Shown here piece after piece: positions 1 through 7,471 of a stretch of 13,542 bases of DNA. Every line of letters starts with the position of its first letter. The stretch's first letter is position 1. Made by a program: the position numbers and the translations under genes. The DNA is from Bacteroidota bacterium (lineage in GTDB: Bacteria > Bacteroidota > Bacteroidia > Flavobacteriales > Weeksellaceae): assembly GCA_023420435.1 (NCBI GenBank), contig JAEZWE010000004.1, positions 1-13,542 of the forward strand. Reading direction: 5' to 3'. The notes beneath the pieces were generated by a model, which did not search any database, was not told the origin of the DNA, and worked only from the letters and a program-made list of their open reading frames with translations.

Positions 1-180
1 AACCCTAGAATTCAAATTGGAGGAAATTTCCAAGATCAAACCACTTGGCAAACTTATTTTAATCAAAACCTAAATGTAACCCAGTTTGCAGCTTTGGGAA
101 CTGTTCGTCTAGTTTTTGAATGGAGAAATGATGGAATTATTGGTACGCAACCTCCGGCTGCAGTAGATAATATTATATTT
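1..180 (+). repeat. Copy A (3' part) of the jelly-roll module repeated within the T9SS protein
   Basis: The encoded stretch contains RIQIGGNFQ, TWQTY, RLVFEWRN and PPAAVDN in the same order and spacing as the copy at 814-993. The offset between matching residues is 813 bases (271 residues), the length of one jelly-roll plus one FN3 domain. The DNA copies are similar but not identical, so this is an old protein-level duplication and not a recent one. Copy A is cut by the window edge. Confidence 0.85.
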
Positions 181-2562
181 GGTTTTCCAACTTGTAAAGC
201 ACCAACCAACTTAGGGGTTTCGAATGTAACTGCTAATGGAGCAAATCTTACATGGAATGCTGCGAGTCCGATTCCTGCGGGTTATCAATATTACTATAAT
301 ACTACAGGAGTAGCTCCATTAGATGGAACTCTTCCAGTTGGTTCAACGACTACATCTCCTGCTATTTTAGCTCCAGGTTTACAATCAAATACCACCTATT
401 ACTGGTGGGTAAGATCAACTTGTGGTACAAGTAATGGTTTATGGGTTCCTGGTCCGGCTTTTACAACTTTACAAATTCCGGCTAATGTACCTTACAACCA
501 AGAATTCACTAACGGACCAATAGATTTTACTTTTGTGAATGGAAACCAAAGAAATAAATGGAATGTTGGTGCGGCTGCAGGTAACCCGGCAAATTCTATG
601 TATATTTCTAGTGATAATGGGGTAACTAATGATTACGTTCATGAAACTACTATTGCTCATACTTATAGAGATATCAATATTCCTGCAGGTTATACTTTAG
701 TAAATCTGTTATTCGATTGGAGATCGGTTGGTGAAAACAACGCAGATTATTTCAAAGTATGGATGGTTCCACTAACTTATTTTCCAACTGCAGGAACTCA
801 AATAACTGCAGCTCCTAATAGAATCCAGGTTGGAGGTAATTTCCAGGCACAAGGAACTTGGCAAACATATGACAATCAAGCTTTAGATGTTAGTACTTTT
901 GCAGGTGGACCGATGAGATTAGTGTTCGAATGGAGAAATAATAATACAGGAGGAACAAATCCACCAGCAGCAATTGATAATGTTAGATTAAGAAGATGTT
1001 CAAATGATGCTCCAGTTCTTAGTGTTGCAAATGTTACGCATAACTCTGCTTTAGTAACTTGGCCACAAGATACTGGTGGTGCGTCTTATATTATCAGATA
1101 CCGTCCTGTAGGAAGTGGACCAGGTTGGACAGCTACTATTCCTGTTGCAGCGACACCTTGGCCAGGAACAACTAACCAATATCAATTAAATGGTTTATCT
1201 CCTGTAACTTTATATGAAGTAGAAGTGGCTGCGGTTTGTAACAATACACCCGGTTCATTCTCACATATCGAGTTTGAAACGAAGTGTGATCCTGCACCAC
1301 CAACAAACTTTACAGTAACGCAAATTACTGCAAACTCTGCATTGGTTTCTTGGTCACCGGTATTATCTGCAACTTATGTTTTAGAATATAGAGAAGTAGG
1401 TGCTGCAACTTGGGAACCACCAGTAAACTTAACAACCACTTCATATACTATTACTGGACTTGTTCCTAATAAAACTTATGAAGTAAGGGTGGCTTCTATT
1501 TGTTCAGGAGCGCAAAATCCTTGGACAACACCAGTTGTATTTACCACATTGCCAACTTGTGATATGGCGCCAATTGGTCTCATCGTTACCAATATCACCA
1601 TGACTCAAGCGCAAATAGATTGGAATGCATTTGCTGGAGCAACTTATGTTTTAAGATGGAGAAAAGTTGGAAGTTCTTCTTGGACTACTCTTAATTTGAA
1701 TACCAATTCTTTCTTATTGACGGGCTTAACAGAGCAAACCCAATACGAAGTTCAGGTAGCGAATGTTTGTGGAGGTGTTTTACAGAATTTTACCGCACCT
1801 TATGTATTTACAACACCTACGATAATTTATTGTGATATGGCTTCGCAAAGTTCAACAGAAGAACATATTTCAAATGTTAAAGTATCTTATAATGGTCAAA
1901 TCCCGAATTATGGTCCTCTATTAATGAACAATATTTCAGGTCCTTCAAATTATACGGATTATAGTACACAATTAATTCCTCTACCAATCATGCTTTATCA
2001 GGGATATTCAGATTATGAAATTTCAGTAAGCAAGAAGTGGGCTTCAACCCAATATAATGAAGCGGTAACGGTTTGGATTGACTTTAACAGGGATGGAAGT
2101 TTCTCCAATGCTGAAAAAGTATTAAGCACTCCTGCGAACAAAACAACACCGGTTACAGGAACTTTCTCTGTACCTTCTGATACATTTGTAAGTCTTTCTA
2201 ACGATGATTATGTAGTAATGAGAGTGGCGATGAGTAGAGATGGTGCAGCACCTATGTGTTCTGAATTTGATAATGGAGAAGTGGAAGACTACAAGGTTCT
2301 TATTTTTAAACCTATGGTTGGAAACTTCAAAGACCCAACGCAAATTACAGTATATCCAAACCCAACCAAAAACACATTATATGTTACTTTAGTTGCTGAT
2401 GGATCCAAATACAAAATCTATAATTCAATTGGACAATTGGTTCAAGGTGGAATTATCGTGGCCAACAAGATTGATGTTACTAAATTGTTGAGCGGTGTAT
2501 ATGTAATTGACGTAGAAGCTACCGATGGCAAAAAAGCGCAGATCAAATTTATCAAAGAGTAA
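1..2562 (+). CDS. Multidomain fibronectin type III / GEVED protein with T9SS type A sorting domain (5' partial)
   Basis: The reading frame is open from base 1, so the gene begins upstream and 853 residues are visible. In order, these are: the end of a jelly-roll (MAM/cleaved-adhesin-like) domain, residues 1-60; a fibronectin type III (FN3) domain, about 65-157; a complete second jelly-roll domain, about 160-332; three more FN3 domains starting at Cys 333, 429 and 520; a GEVED domain, about 611-765, with the motif GEVEDY at 759-764; and a C-terminal Por-secretion tail from about 782, with the typical VYPNPT opening and SGVYVIDV near the end. Such tails direct proteins through the type IX secretion system, usually to the cell surface, so an adhesin or surface-enzyme role is likely. 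No catalytic domain is visible; one could lie upstream. Each FN3 domain begins with Cys and has a second Cys late in the domain (STCG, AAVC, ASIC, ANVC), suggesting disulfides. Signal peptide and start are outside the window. A TTG at 94 is internal, because clear homology continues upstream of it. Class confidence is high; exact function is unknown. Confidence 0.93.
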   Translation, partial: NPRIQIGGNFQDQTTWQTYFNQNLNVTQFAALGTVRLVFEWRNDGIIGTQPPAAVDNIIFGFPTCKAPTNLGVSNVTANGANLTWNAASPIPAGYQYYYNTTGVAPLDGTLPVGSTTTSPAILAPGLQSNTTYYWWVRSTCGTSNGLWVPGPAFTTLQIPANVPYNQEFTNGPIDFTFVNGNQRNKWNVGAAAGNPANSMYISSDNGVTNDYVHETTIAHTYRDINIPAGYTLVNLLFDWRSVGENNADYFKVWMVPLTYFPTAGTQITAAPNRIQVGGNFQAQGTWQTYDNQALDVSTFAGGPMRLVFEWRNNNTGGTNPPAAIDNVRLRRCSNDAPVLSVANVTHNSALVTWPQDTGGASYIIRYRPVGSGPGWTATIPVAATPWPGTTNQYQLNGLSPVTLYEVEVAAVCNNTPGSFSHIEFETKCDPAPPTNFTVTQITANSALVSWSPVLSATYVLEYREVGAATWEPPVNLTTTSYTITGLVPNKTYEVRVASICSGAQNPWTTPVVFTTLPTCDMAPIGLIVTNITMTQAQIDWNAFAGATYVLRWRKVGSSSWTTLNLNTNSFLLTGLTEQTQYEVQVANVCGGVLQNFTAPYVFTTPTIIYCDMASQSSTEEHISNVKVSYNGQIPNYGPLLMNNISGPSNYTDYSTQLIPLPIMLYQGYSDYEISVSKKWASTQYNEAVTVWIDFNRDGSFSNAEKVLSTPANKTTPVTGTFSVPSDTFVSLSNDDYVVMRVAMSRDGAAPMCSEFDNGEVEDYKVLIFKPMVGNFKDPTQITVYPNPTKNTLYVTLVADGSKYKIYNSIGQLVQGGIIVANKIDVTKLLSGVYVIDVEATDGKKAQIKFIKE
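814..993 (+). repeat. Copy B of the jelly-roll module repeated within the T9SS protein
   Basis: This stretch encodes RIQVGGNFQ, TWQTY, RLVFEWRN and PPAAIDN, matching copy A at 1-180 with conservative changes. Together they show that the protein is built from a tandem jelly-roll plus FN3 unit of 271 residues. More copies may exist upstream of the window. Confidence 0.85.
997..1830 (+). repeat. Three tandem FN3 repeats inside the T9SS protein
   Basis: Successive units begin at Cys codons at 997, 1285 and 1558, and the next Cys boundary is at 1831 (CDMA, start of the GEVED region). Unit lengths are therefore 96, 91 and 91 residues. Each unit shows a central SALV-W or AQIDW strand, a Y(V/I)(L/I)-(Y/W)R strand, a L(T/S)G or LNGL turn, and YEV-VA--C near the end, which is the FN3 pattern common in T9SS proteins. 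The final two units share the boundary motif CDMA. Confidence 0.85.
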
Positions 2563-2580
2563 TTGTACCTGCTATAATAG

Positions 2581-2611
2581 AAAACAGCCTTCAAATTTTG
2601 AAGGCTGTTTT
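2581..2611. terminator. Bidirectional hairpin terminator between the T9SS gene and coaE
   Basis: Arms AAAACAGCCTTCAAA (2581-2595) and TTTGAAGGCTGTTTT (2597-2611) are perfectly complementary, with the loop at the AAATTTT centre. The A-run and T-run on the two sides allow function on both strands. It lies 18 bases past the plus-strand stop and 23 bases past the coaE stop at 2635, between convergent genes, as expected for a shared terminator. Confidence 0.9.
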
Positions 2612-2634
2612 TATTTGGTAAAAAATTTTAAAAA

Positions 2635-3255
2635 TTATTTCAGTAATTCTAAAACTTTTTCAGTTTCTGCTTTTAAAGAATTGAGGTCGGAATTATTGTA
2701 AATAACAAAATCTGCCAAGTTGATTTTTTCCTTTTCGGGCATTTGTTTTTTCATGATGGCTTCCACTTCACGGTAGGTTTTTCCGTCGCGTTCCATTACT
2801 CTTTTCATACGAAGATGATCGTCTGCAGTAACCAAAATAGATTGATGGCAGCTTTCGTTTAATTTAAGTTCAAATAAAAGTGCCGTTTCTTTAAAAGTAA
2901 ATTCAGTTTTTTGTTCTGAAATCCAATTTTCAAAATGAAATTTTACCGCTGGATGAATGATGGTATTCAACTTTTTTAGTATATCATCATTTTCAAAAAC
3001 AATTTCTGAAACCCATTTCCTATTGTAATTCCCTGATTCATCGTAGGCATTTTCTCCAAGAAGATCAATGATTTTTATTTTTAGATTTTCATCAACATTC
3101 ACCAATTCTTTTGCCCAGAAATCAGAGTTATAAACATGAAATCCTTTTTCTTCAATAAACTTTGCAACCGTCGATTTACCTGATCCAATACCACCGGTTA
3201 AACCAATAATTTTGGGTCTAAAAATGTTGTTAAAAAAATTCAGATGCTTTTCCAT
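2635..3255 (-). CDS. coaE: Dephospho-CoA kinase
   Basis: Catalyses the last step of coenzyme A synthesis in the cytoplasm: ATP plus dephospho-CoA gives CoA, by phosphorylating the 3'-hydroxyl of the ribose. The 206-residue product carries the P-loop GGIGSGKST at 21-29 preceded by IIGLT, then VYNSD with Asp45 where the family has its substrate-side Asp, HPAV at 101-104, ALLFEL where relatives usually have PLLFE, and a lid region with an RM-R--ERDG pattern. The family is usually about 200 residues. Here about 14 residues precede the normal IIGLTGG opening, but there is no other in-frame ATG, so the ATG at 3255 is used. It is the last gene of the ruvB-hydrolase-coaE run and starts 8 bases after the hydrolase stop. 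No strong ribosome binding site is visible, as is normal in Bacteroidota. Confidence 0.96.
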   Translation of the reverse strand: MEKHLNFFNNIFRPKIIGLTGGIGSGKSTVAKFIEEKGFHVYNSDFWAKELVNVDENLKIKIIDLLGENAYDESGNYNRKWVSEIVFENDDILKKLNTIIHPAVKFHFENWISEQKTEFTFKETALLFELKLNESCHQSILVTADDHLRMKRVMERDGKTYREVEAIMKKQMPEKEKINLADFVIYNNSDLNSLKAETEKVLELLK

Positions 3256-3263
3256 AGATTATT

Positions 3264-4130
3264 TTAGTAACCAAAAACATCATTGAATTTCAGATGTTCG
3301 TCAATACGAACTCCTTTTTCCGTCATTTTCAGACTTACTAATTCATGATGTGCATCGTGTTCCAAGAAAATAAGATATTCGTTATCCACACACTGTTTCA
3401 AAAATTTATCTTTTTCTTCCATGGTCAAAAGTGGACGAGTATCATAACCCATCACATAAACCAAAGGAACATGTCCTGCAGTAGGAATTAAATCTGCAGC
3501 AAAAACAATGGTTTTTTCCTGATATTGAAGCACAGGTAACATTTGTTTTTCGGTATGTCCGTCCACAAAAATGATATCCATTTTTAAATCTGGCGCAAAT
3601 CCGTAATTTCCGGTGCTTGGTAAAGGAATGAAGTTGAGCTGTCCACTTTCTTCAATCGGTAAGATGTTCTCTTTTAAAAAACTTGCTTTTTCTCGTGGAT
3701 TTGGTTCTGTTGCCCATTTCCAATGATTTTTGTTGGTCCAAAAATGCGCATTTTTAAAGGCGGGTCTATAAGCGGTTTTGTCATCATTCCATTCAATAGC
3801 TCCACCACAATGATCGAAATGCAAATGGGTTAGAAAAACATCGGTAATATCTTCTTTTACAAAACCATATTTTTTCAAATTTTTATCCAAATTATCATCG
3901 CCAAATAAGGAATAATGACCAAAGAATTTATCATCTTGTTTATTTCCCAATCCACAATCTACCAAAATCAGTTTTTTACCATCTTCAATTAATAGGGATC
4001 GCATTCCCATTTCGATTAAATTGTTGGCATCTGCTGGATTCGTTTTTTGCCATAAAGATTTTGGTACTACACCAAACATAGCACCGCCATCAAGTTTAAA
4101 ATTCCCGCATTGTATAGGATAAAGTTTCAT
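3264..4130 (-). CDS. Metallo-beta-lactamase-fold hydrolase, lactonase-like
   Basis: A 288-residue protein with the di-zinc signature of this fold: HLHFDH at 102-107 (His102, His104, Asp106, His107), His192 in DGHT, Asp213 in AADLIP and His258 in LEHD. The HxHxDH ... H ... D ... H pattern, the length and the N-terminal LVDCGLGNK strand are typical of the AiiB/AttM/YtnP-like lactonase branch. In that branch known members hydrolyse N-acyl-homoserine lactones, and others act on different lactones or esters. The substrate cannot be read from the sequence. There is no signal peptide, so it is probably cytoplasmic. It lies between ruvB (28-base gap) and coaE (8-base gap) in one minus-strand operon, which does not indicate its substrate. 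The fold is certain; the lactonase function is inference. Confidence 0.9.
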   Translation of the reverse strand: MKLYPIQCGNFKLDGGAMFGVVPKSLWQKTNPADANNLIEMGMRSLLIEDGKKLILVDCGLGNKQDDKFFGHYSLFGDDNLDKNLKKYGFVKEDITDVFLTHLHFDHCGGAIEWNDDKTAYRPAFKNAHFWTNKNHWKWATEPNPREKASFLKENILPIEESGQLNFIPLPSTGNYGFAPDLKMDIIFVDGHTEKQMLPVLQYQEKTIVFAADLIPTAGHVPLVYVMGYDTRPLLTMEEKDKFLKQCVDNEYLIFLEHDAHHELVSLKMTEKGVRIDEHLKFNDVFGY

Positions 4131-4158
4131 ATTTTTTTGATTGTAATTTGTTTAAATT

Positions 4159-5181
4159 TTAAAAAAGTTCACCAGGATTTTTGGGCTTGTTTATTCCTAA
4201 ATGTTTAAAAGCTTTTTCAGTAACTTCTCTTCCTCTTGGAGTTCTGATGATGAATCCTTCTTGAATCAAAAACGGTTCATAAACTTCTTCTAAAGTTTCA
4301 GGATTTTCACCAATAGAAGTTGCCAAAGCAGAAATTCCTACAGGTTTTCCTTTGAAATTTTCGATCATCACTCGCATAATTCGATTATCCATATCATCCA
4401 ATCCAAATTCATCAACATTTAATGAATTTAGGGCAAATTGAGTAATGTTGATTTCAATTTCTCCGTTTCCTTTAATCTCAGCAAAATCCCGAACTCTGCG
4501 AAGCAATGCATTAGCAATTCTCGGTGTTCCTCTACTTCTTGTGGCAATTTCTAAAGCCGCATCCTCATAAATTTTCACTCCTAAAACTCTTGCACTTCTT
4601 TCGATAATCATTCCTAAAAGTTCAACAGTGTAATATTCTAATCTGCTTTGAATTCCGAATCTTGCTAACATGGGTTTGGTCAGCATTCCGCTTCTTGTGG
4701 TGGCTCCCACTAAAGTAAAAGGATTTAAACCAATTTGCACACTTCTCGCATTGGGACCTGTTTCCAGCATGATATCGATTTTATAATCTTCCATGGCGGA
4801 ATACAAATATTCTTCAACAATAGGAGAAAGACGATGAATTTCATCTATAAAAAGAACATCATTTTCTTCCAAATTGGTTAAAAGTCCTGCTAAACTTCCG
4901 GGTTTATCTAAAACCGGACCTGAAGTTATTTTACAATTTACCCCCAATTCATTAGCAATAATATGGGCTAAAGTAGTTTTTCCCAAACCAGGAGGTCCAT
5001 GAAGCAAAACATGATCTAAGGCAGATCCACGGTTTTTTGCTGCCGCAACAAAAACTTCAAGATTATCAAGTGTTTTCCTTTGTCCTGCAAAATCCTGGAA
5101 ACTTTGCGGACGGATTTTTTCCTCCTGTATAAGTTCCTCATCATCATAATTTTCTTTATCTGGATGTAAAAAGTCCGGCAT
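4159..5181 (-). CDS. ruvB: Holliday junction branch migration ATPase RuvB
   Basis: Motor subunit of the RuvAB complex, which drives branch migration of Holliday junctions in recombinational repair. The 340-residue product has the RuvB order: an N-terminal IRPQSFQDFAGQ segment; Walker A GPPGLGKTT at 62-70 (Lys68); Walker B FIDEIHR at 111-117; sensor 1 GATTR at 159-163; ARFG with the candidate arginine finger Arg174; sensor 2 around RGTPRIAN at 217-224; and a C-terminal winged helix with TPRGREVT at 314-321. The start is placed at the ATG at 5181 (MPDFLHP), giving the normal family length. A longer reading from the TTG at 5202 would begin inside the TAnnTTTG promoter element at 5200-5207. It is the first gene of the run and diverges from hutI. 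ruvA and ruvC are not in the window. Confidence 0.97.
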   Translation of the reverse strand: MPDFLHPDKENYDDEELIQEEKIRPQSFQDFAGQRKTLDNLEVFVAAAKNRGSALDHVLLHGPPGLGKTTLAHIIANELGVNCKITSGPVLDKPGSLAGLLTNLEENDVLFIDEIHRLSPIVEEYLYSAMEDYKIDIMLETGPNARSVQIGLNPFTLVGATTRSGMLTKPMLARFGIQSRLEYYTVELLGMIIERSARVLGVKIYEDAALEIATRSRGTPRIANALLRRVRDFAEIKGNGEIEINITQFALNSLNVDEFGLDDMDNRIMRVMIENFKGKPVGISALATSIGENPETLEEVYEPFLIQEGFIIRTPRGREVTEKAFKHLGINKPKNPGELF

Positions 5182-5199
5182 TTTTTGTCTCGTTTCCCT

Positions 5200-5207
5200 C
5201 AAAGGTA
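5200..5207 (-). promoter_or_regulatory. Bacteroidota-type -7 promoter element of the ruvB operon
   Basis: On the minus strand this reads TACCTTTG, an exact match to the Bacteroidota sigma-ABfr -7 consensus TAnnTTTG. A weak -33 candidate, TTTC, lies about 20 bases upstream. Transcription would begin near 5195, leaving a leader of roughly 14 bases before the ATG at 5181. This position argues against the upstream TTG at 5202 as the ruvB start. Confidence 0.6.
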
Positions 5208-5252
5208 AGATTTTTAGGCAAATTTCTGAAATCGAATTTGTAAATTGGCTGG

Positions 5253-6470
5253 ATGAAATTAATAGGACCGTTTAAACAAATTATTACGCTTAATAATTTA
5301 TCCATGCGTGGTAAATTATCCGACGATCAACTGGAAATTATAGAAAATGGAGGAATCGTGGTTCACGAAAATAAAATTCAAAAAGTAGGTAATTTTGAAA
5401 ATTTAAAATCTGAAATTTTTGAAATTGAAGAAATTTCAGGAACAAAGGTTGTTCTACCAGCTTTTATAGATTCTCACACTCATATTTGCTTTGGAGGAAA
5501 TAGAGCCAACGATTTTGCAATGAGAAATGCAGGTAAAACCTATCTGGAAATTGCACAATCTGGCGGTGGAATTTGGTCCTCGGTTCAACATACAAGAAAT
5601 GCATCTGAAGAACAACTTTTGGAAAGTTTGTTGGAAAGAATAAATAGTTTAGTTTCTTTAGGAATTACGACAATAGAAGTAAAATCTGGATATGGATTAA
5701 ACAAAGAAGAGGAATTGAAAATGTTGAGAACCATTAAAAAAGCTCAGCAAAAAACGGAAGCAACGTTGGTTCCAACCTGTTTATCCGCTCATTTGAAACC
5801 CAAAGATTTTGAAGGGGATAACCAAGATTATTTGAATTACATCCTAATTCAAATTTTACCTATTGTAAAAGAAGAAAATTTAGCCACAAGAGTCGATATT
5901 TTTATTGAAAAATCAGCCTTTCAACCGGAAGAAAGTAAAAATTTTCTCTTAGCTGCAAAAAAATTGGGATTTGAAATTACCGTTCATGCGGATCAATTTA
6001 CGGCTGGAAGTTCAAGAATTGCGGTAGAAGTAAGTGCAATTTCAGCTGATCATTTGGAAGCAACTGCTGATGAAGATATTGCGTTTTTAGCAAATTCGGA
6101 AACTGTAGCAACAGCTCTTCCAGGTGCCAGTTTAGGACTTGGAGAACCTTTTACTCCGGCAAGAAAACTTTTGGACAAAGGTGCCATTTTAGCGATTGCT
6201 TCAGATTGGAATCCAGGTTCTGCGCCTATGGGAAATTTGATTGTACAAGCCAGTATTTTAGCGACTTTTCAGAAATTGACAACTGCTGAAGTTTTAGCAG
6301 GAATTACTTTTAGAGCCGCTAAAGCACTGAATTTGGAAGATCGAGGAATAATCGCTGAAGGCAAAAAAGCTGATTTTGTAGTTTTTGAAACCGATAATTT
6401 TCAAAATATTCTTTATCAGCAGGGAAGTCTGAAAGTTTCAGAAGTCTATATCAACGGAAATAAAATTTAG
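5253..6470 (+). CDS. hutI: Imidazolonepropionase
   Basis: Third enzyme of histidine degradation: it hydrolyses 4-imidazolone-5-propanoate to N-formimino-L-glutamate in the cytoplasm. The 405-residue product is close to the usual 405-420. It shows the amidohydrolase metal motif DSHTH at 73-77 (His75, His77), GGNR with Arg84, EVKSGYG at 142-148, SAH with His180, VHADQF at 244-249 (His245), DH at 266-267 and SDWNPGS at 317-323 (Asp318). These match the metal- and substrate-binding positions known for Bacillus HutI. The ATG at 5253 gives the expected N-terminus and lies 71 bases from the divergent ruvB start. hutG follows after 2 bases, so the two are co-transcribed and probably translationally coupled. 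I see no clear promoter of the TAnnTTTG type on this strand in the short gap; TAAATTGG just before the ATG is an imperfect match. Confidence 0.96.
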   Translation: MKLIGPFKQIITLNNLSMRGKLSDDQLEIIENGGIVVHENKIQKVGNFENLKSEIFEIEEISGTKVVLPAFIDSHTHICFGGNRANDFAMRNAGKTYLEIAQSGGGIWSSVQHTRNASEEQLLESLLERINSLVSLGITTIEVKSGYGLNKEEELKMLRTIKKAQQKTEATLVPTCLSAHLKPKDFEGDNQDYLNYILIQILPIVKEENLATRVDIFIEKSAFQPEESKNFLLAAKKLGFEITVHADQFTAGSSRIAVEVSAISADHLEATADEDIAFLANSETVATALPGASLGLGEPFTPARKLLDKGAILAIASDWNPGSAPMGNLIVQASILATFQKLTTAEVLAGITFRAAKALNLEDRGIIAEGKKADFVVFETDNFQNILYQQGSLKVSEVYINGNKI

Positions 6471-6472
6471 AA

Positions 6473-7396
6473 ATGGATTCAAGCATTTGGAATGGGAGAT
6501 TTGATGGAGATAAACCTATGTATCATAGAATTTTTCAAAGAGTAAAGGTTGAAAGTAATTTCGAAAATATTTCAACGAAAGATTTCGTTTTACAGGGTTT
6601 TGCTGTGGATGAAGGGGTTAGAAGAAACAAAGGAAGAACAGGAGCTAAAAATGCTCCTGATATTATTCGGAAAAATATGTCCAATTTCCCAATAGTAAAT
6701 GCAGATTTTAATTTGTTTGATTTTGGCAATATATTTTGCGAAAACAAAAATTTGGAATTAGCGCAAGAAAATTTAGCAATTTCCGTTTCTGAAATTTTAA
6801 AAAAAGGGGCGAAATCTGTGGTTTTAGGAGGTGGTCATGAAGTTACATTTGCACATTATTCAGGAATTAGAAAGGCATTTCCAAATAAAAAAATTGGAAT
6901 AATCAATATAGATGCCCATTTCGATAACAGAGAACCGGAAGTTGGAGTAGGAGCTAGTTCTGGAACGGGTTTTTGGCAAATTGCACAGGAAGGAAAAATT
7001 CACTCTTTACATATCGGTATTCAAAGAAACTCAAATACATTAAAACTTTTTGATACCGCACATCAATATGGGATGAAGTATTTTTTGGCGGACGAACTTT
7101 TTTTTGAAAATTTACCCTCTATTTATCAACGATTTGATGAACTTACTCAAGAAGTGGACGTCTTATATTTAACAATTTGTATGGATGTTTTCAATGTTTC
7201 TGTTGCACCGGGCGTTTCCGCTTTAGCATATAATGGGATTTTTGCGGATGCCACTTTTATGCATTTTTTTAGACATATTTTGAAAAATGAAAAATTAGTT
7301 GCCTTAGATGTTGCAGAAGTAAATCCAGAGTTTGATATACAGGAAAGAACCGCAAGATTAGCGGCTTCTTTGGTAAATGAATGGTTTATGATATAG
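6473..7396 (+). CDS. hutG: Formimidoylglutamase (arginase family)
   Basis: Predicted to hydrolyse N-formimino-L-glutamate to glutamate and formamide, the step after HutI. The 307-residue protein belongs to the manganese-dependent ureohydrolase (arginase) family: GGGHE with His122, NIDAHFD with Asp147, His149 and Asp151, the late motif CMDVFNVSVAPGVSA at 236-250, and AEVNPEFD with Glu282. The APGVSA ending of the third motif is typical of formimidoylglutamases and not of arginases or agmatinases. In arginase the third motif begins D-x-D. Here the first Asp is Cys236, while Asp238 is kept. It starts 2 bases after hutI, which strongly supports the assignment. Family confidence is high. The exact substrate rests on context and the APGVSA motif. 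Confidence 0.93.
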   Translation: MDSSIWNGRFDGDKPMYHRIFQRVKVESNFENISTKDFVLQGFAVDEGVRRNKGRTGAKNAPDIIRKNMSNFPIVNADFNLFDFGNIFCENKNLELAQENLAISVSEILKKGAKSVVLGGGHEVTFAHYSGIRKAFPNKKIGIINIDAHFDNREPEVGVGASSGTGFWQIAQEGKIHSLHIGIQRNSNTLKLFDTAHQYGMKYFLADELFFENLPSIYQRFDELTQEVDVLYLTICMDVFNVSVAPGVSALAYNGIFADATFMHFFRHILKNEKLVALDVAEVNPEFDIQERTARLAASLVNEWFMI

Positions 7397-7431
7397 TAAT
7401 TCTATAAAAATTCTTTAAAATATAAATTATT

Positions 7432-7460
7432 AAAGCATTCTTAAGAGGGTGCTTTTTTTT
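7432..7460 (+). terminator. Rho-independent terminator after hutIG
   Basis: Arms AAAGCATTC (7432-7440) and GGGTGCTTT (7447-7455) form a 9-pair stem including two G-U pairs, with the 6-base loop TTAAGA and a T-run to 7460. It lies 35 bases after the hutG stop and ends only 11 bases before the next start codon, at 7472. Confidence 0.8.
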
Positions 7461-7471
7461 AATTTTATACC

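Noticed and set aside
94..96. TTG at 94 as the start of the T9SS gene
   Set aside because: The frame is open from base 1 and residues before 94 match the internal repeat at 814-993, so the gene continues upstream.
469..660. 63-codon open frame on the minus strand inside the T9SS gene
   Set aside because: It is antisense to a clearly conserved jelly-roll domain, has no recognisable domain and is a shadow of the real frame.
997..1830. CRISPR or DNA tandem repeat array
   Set aside because: The periodicity is at protein level in FN3 domains, with diverged DNA and no spacers.
2122..2343. 73-codon open frame on the minus strand opposite the GEVED domain
   Set aside because: The composition is low-complexity (His, Arg, Ser rich) and it lies antisense to the GEVEDY motif; not a gene.
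6535..6747. 70-codon minus-strand frame inside hutG
   Set aside because: Antisense to the conserved N-terminal half of hutG, with no family resemblance.
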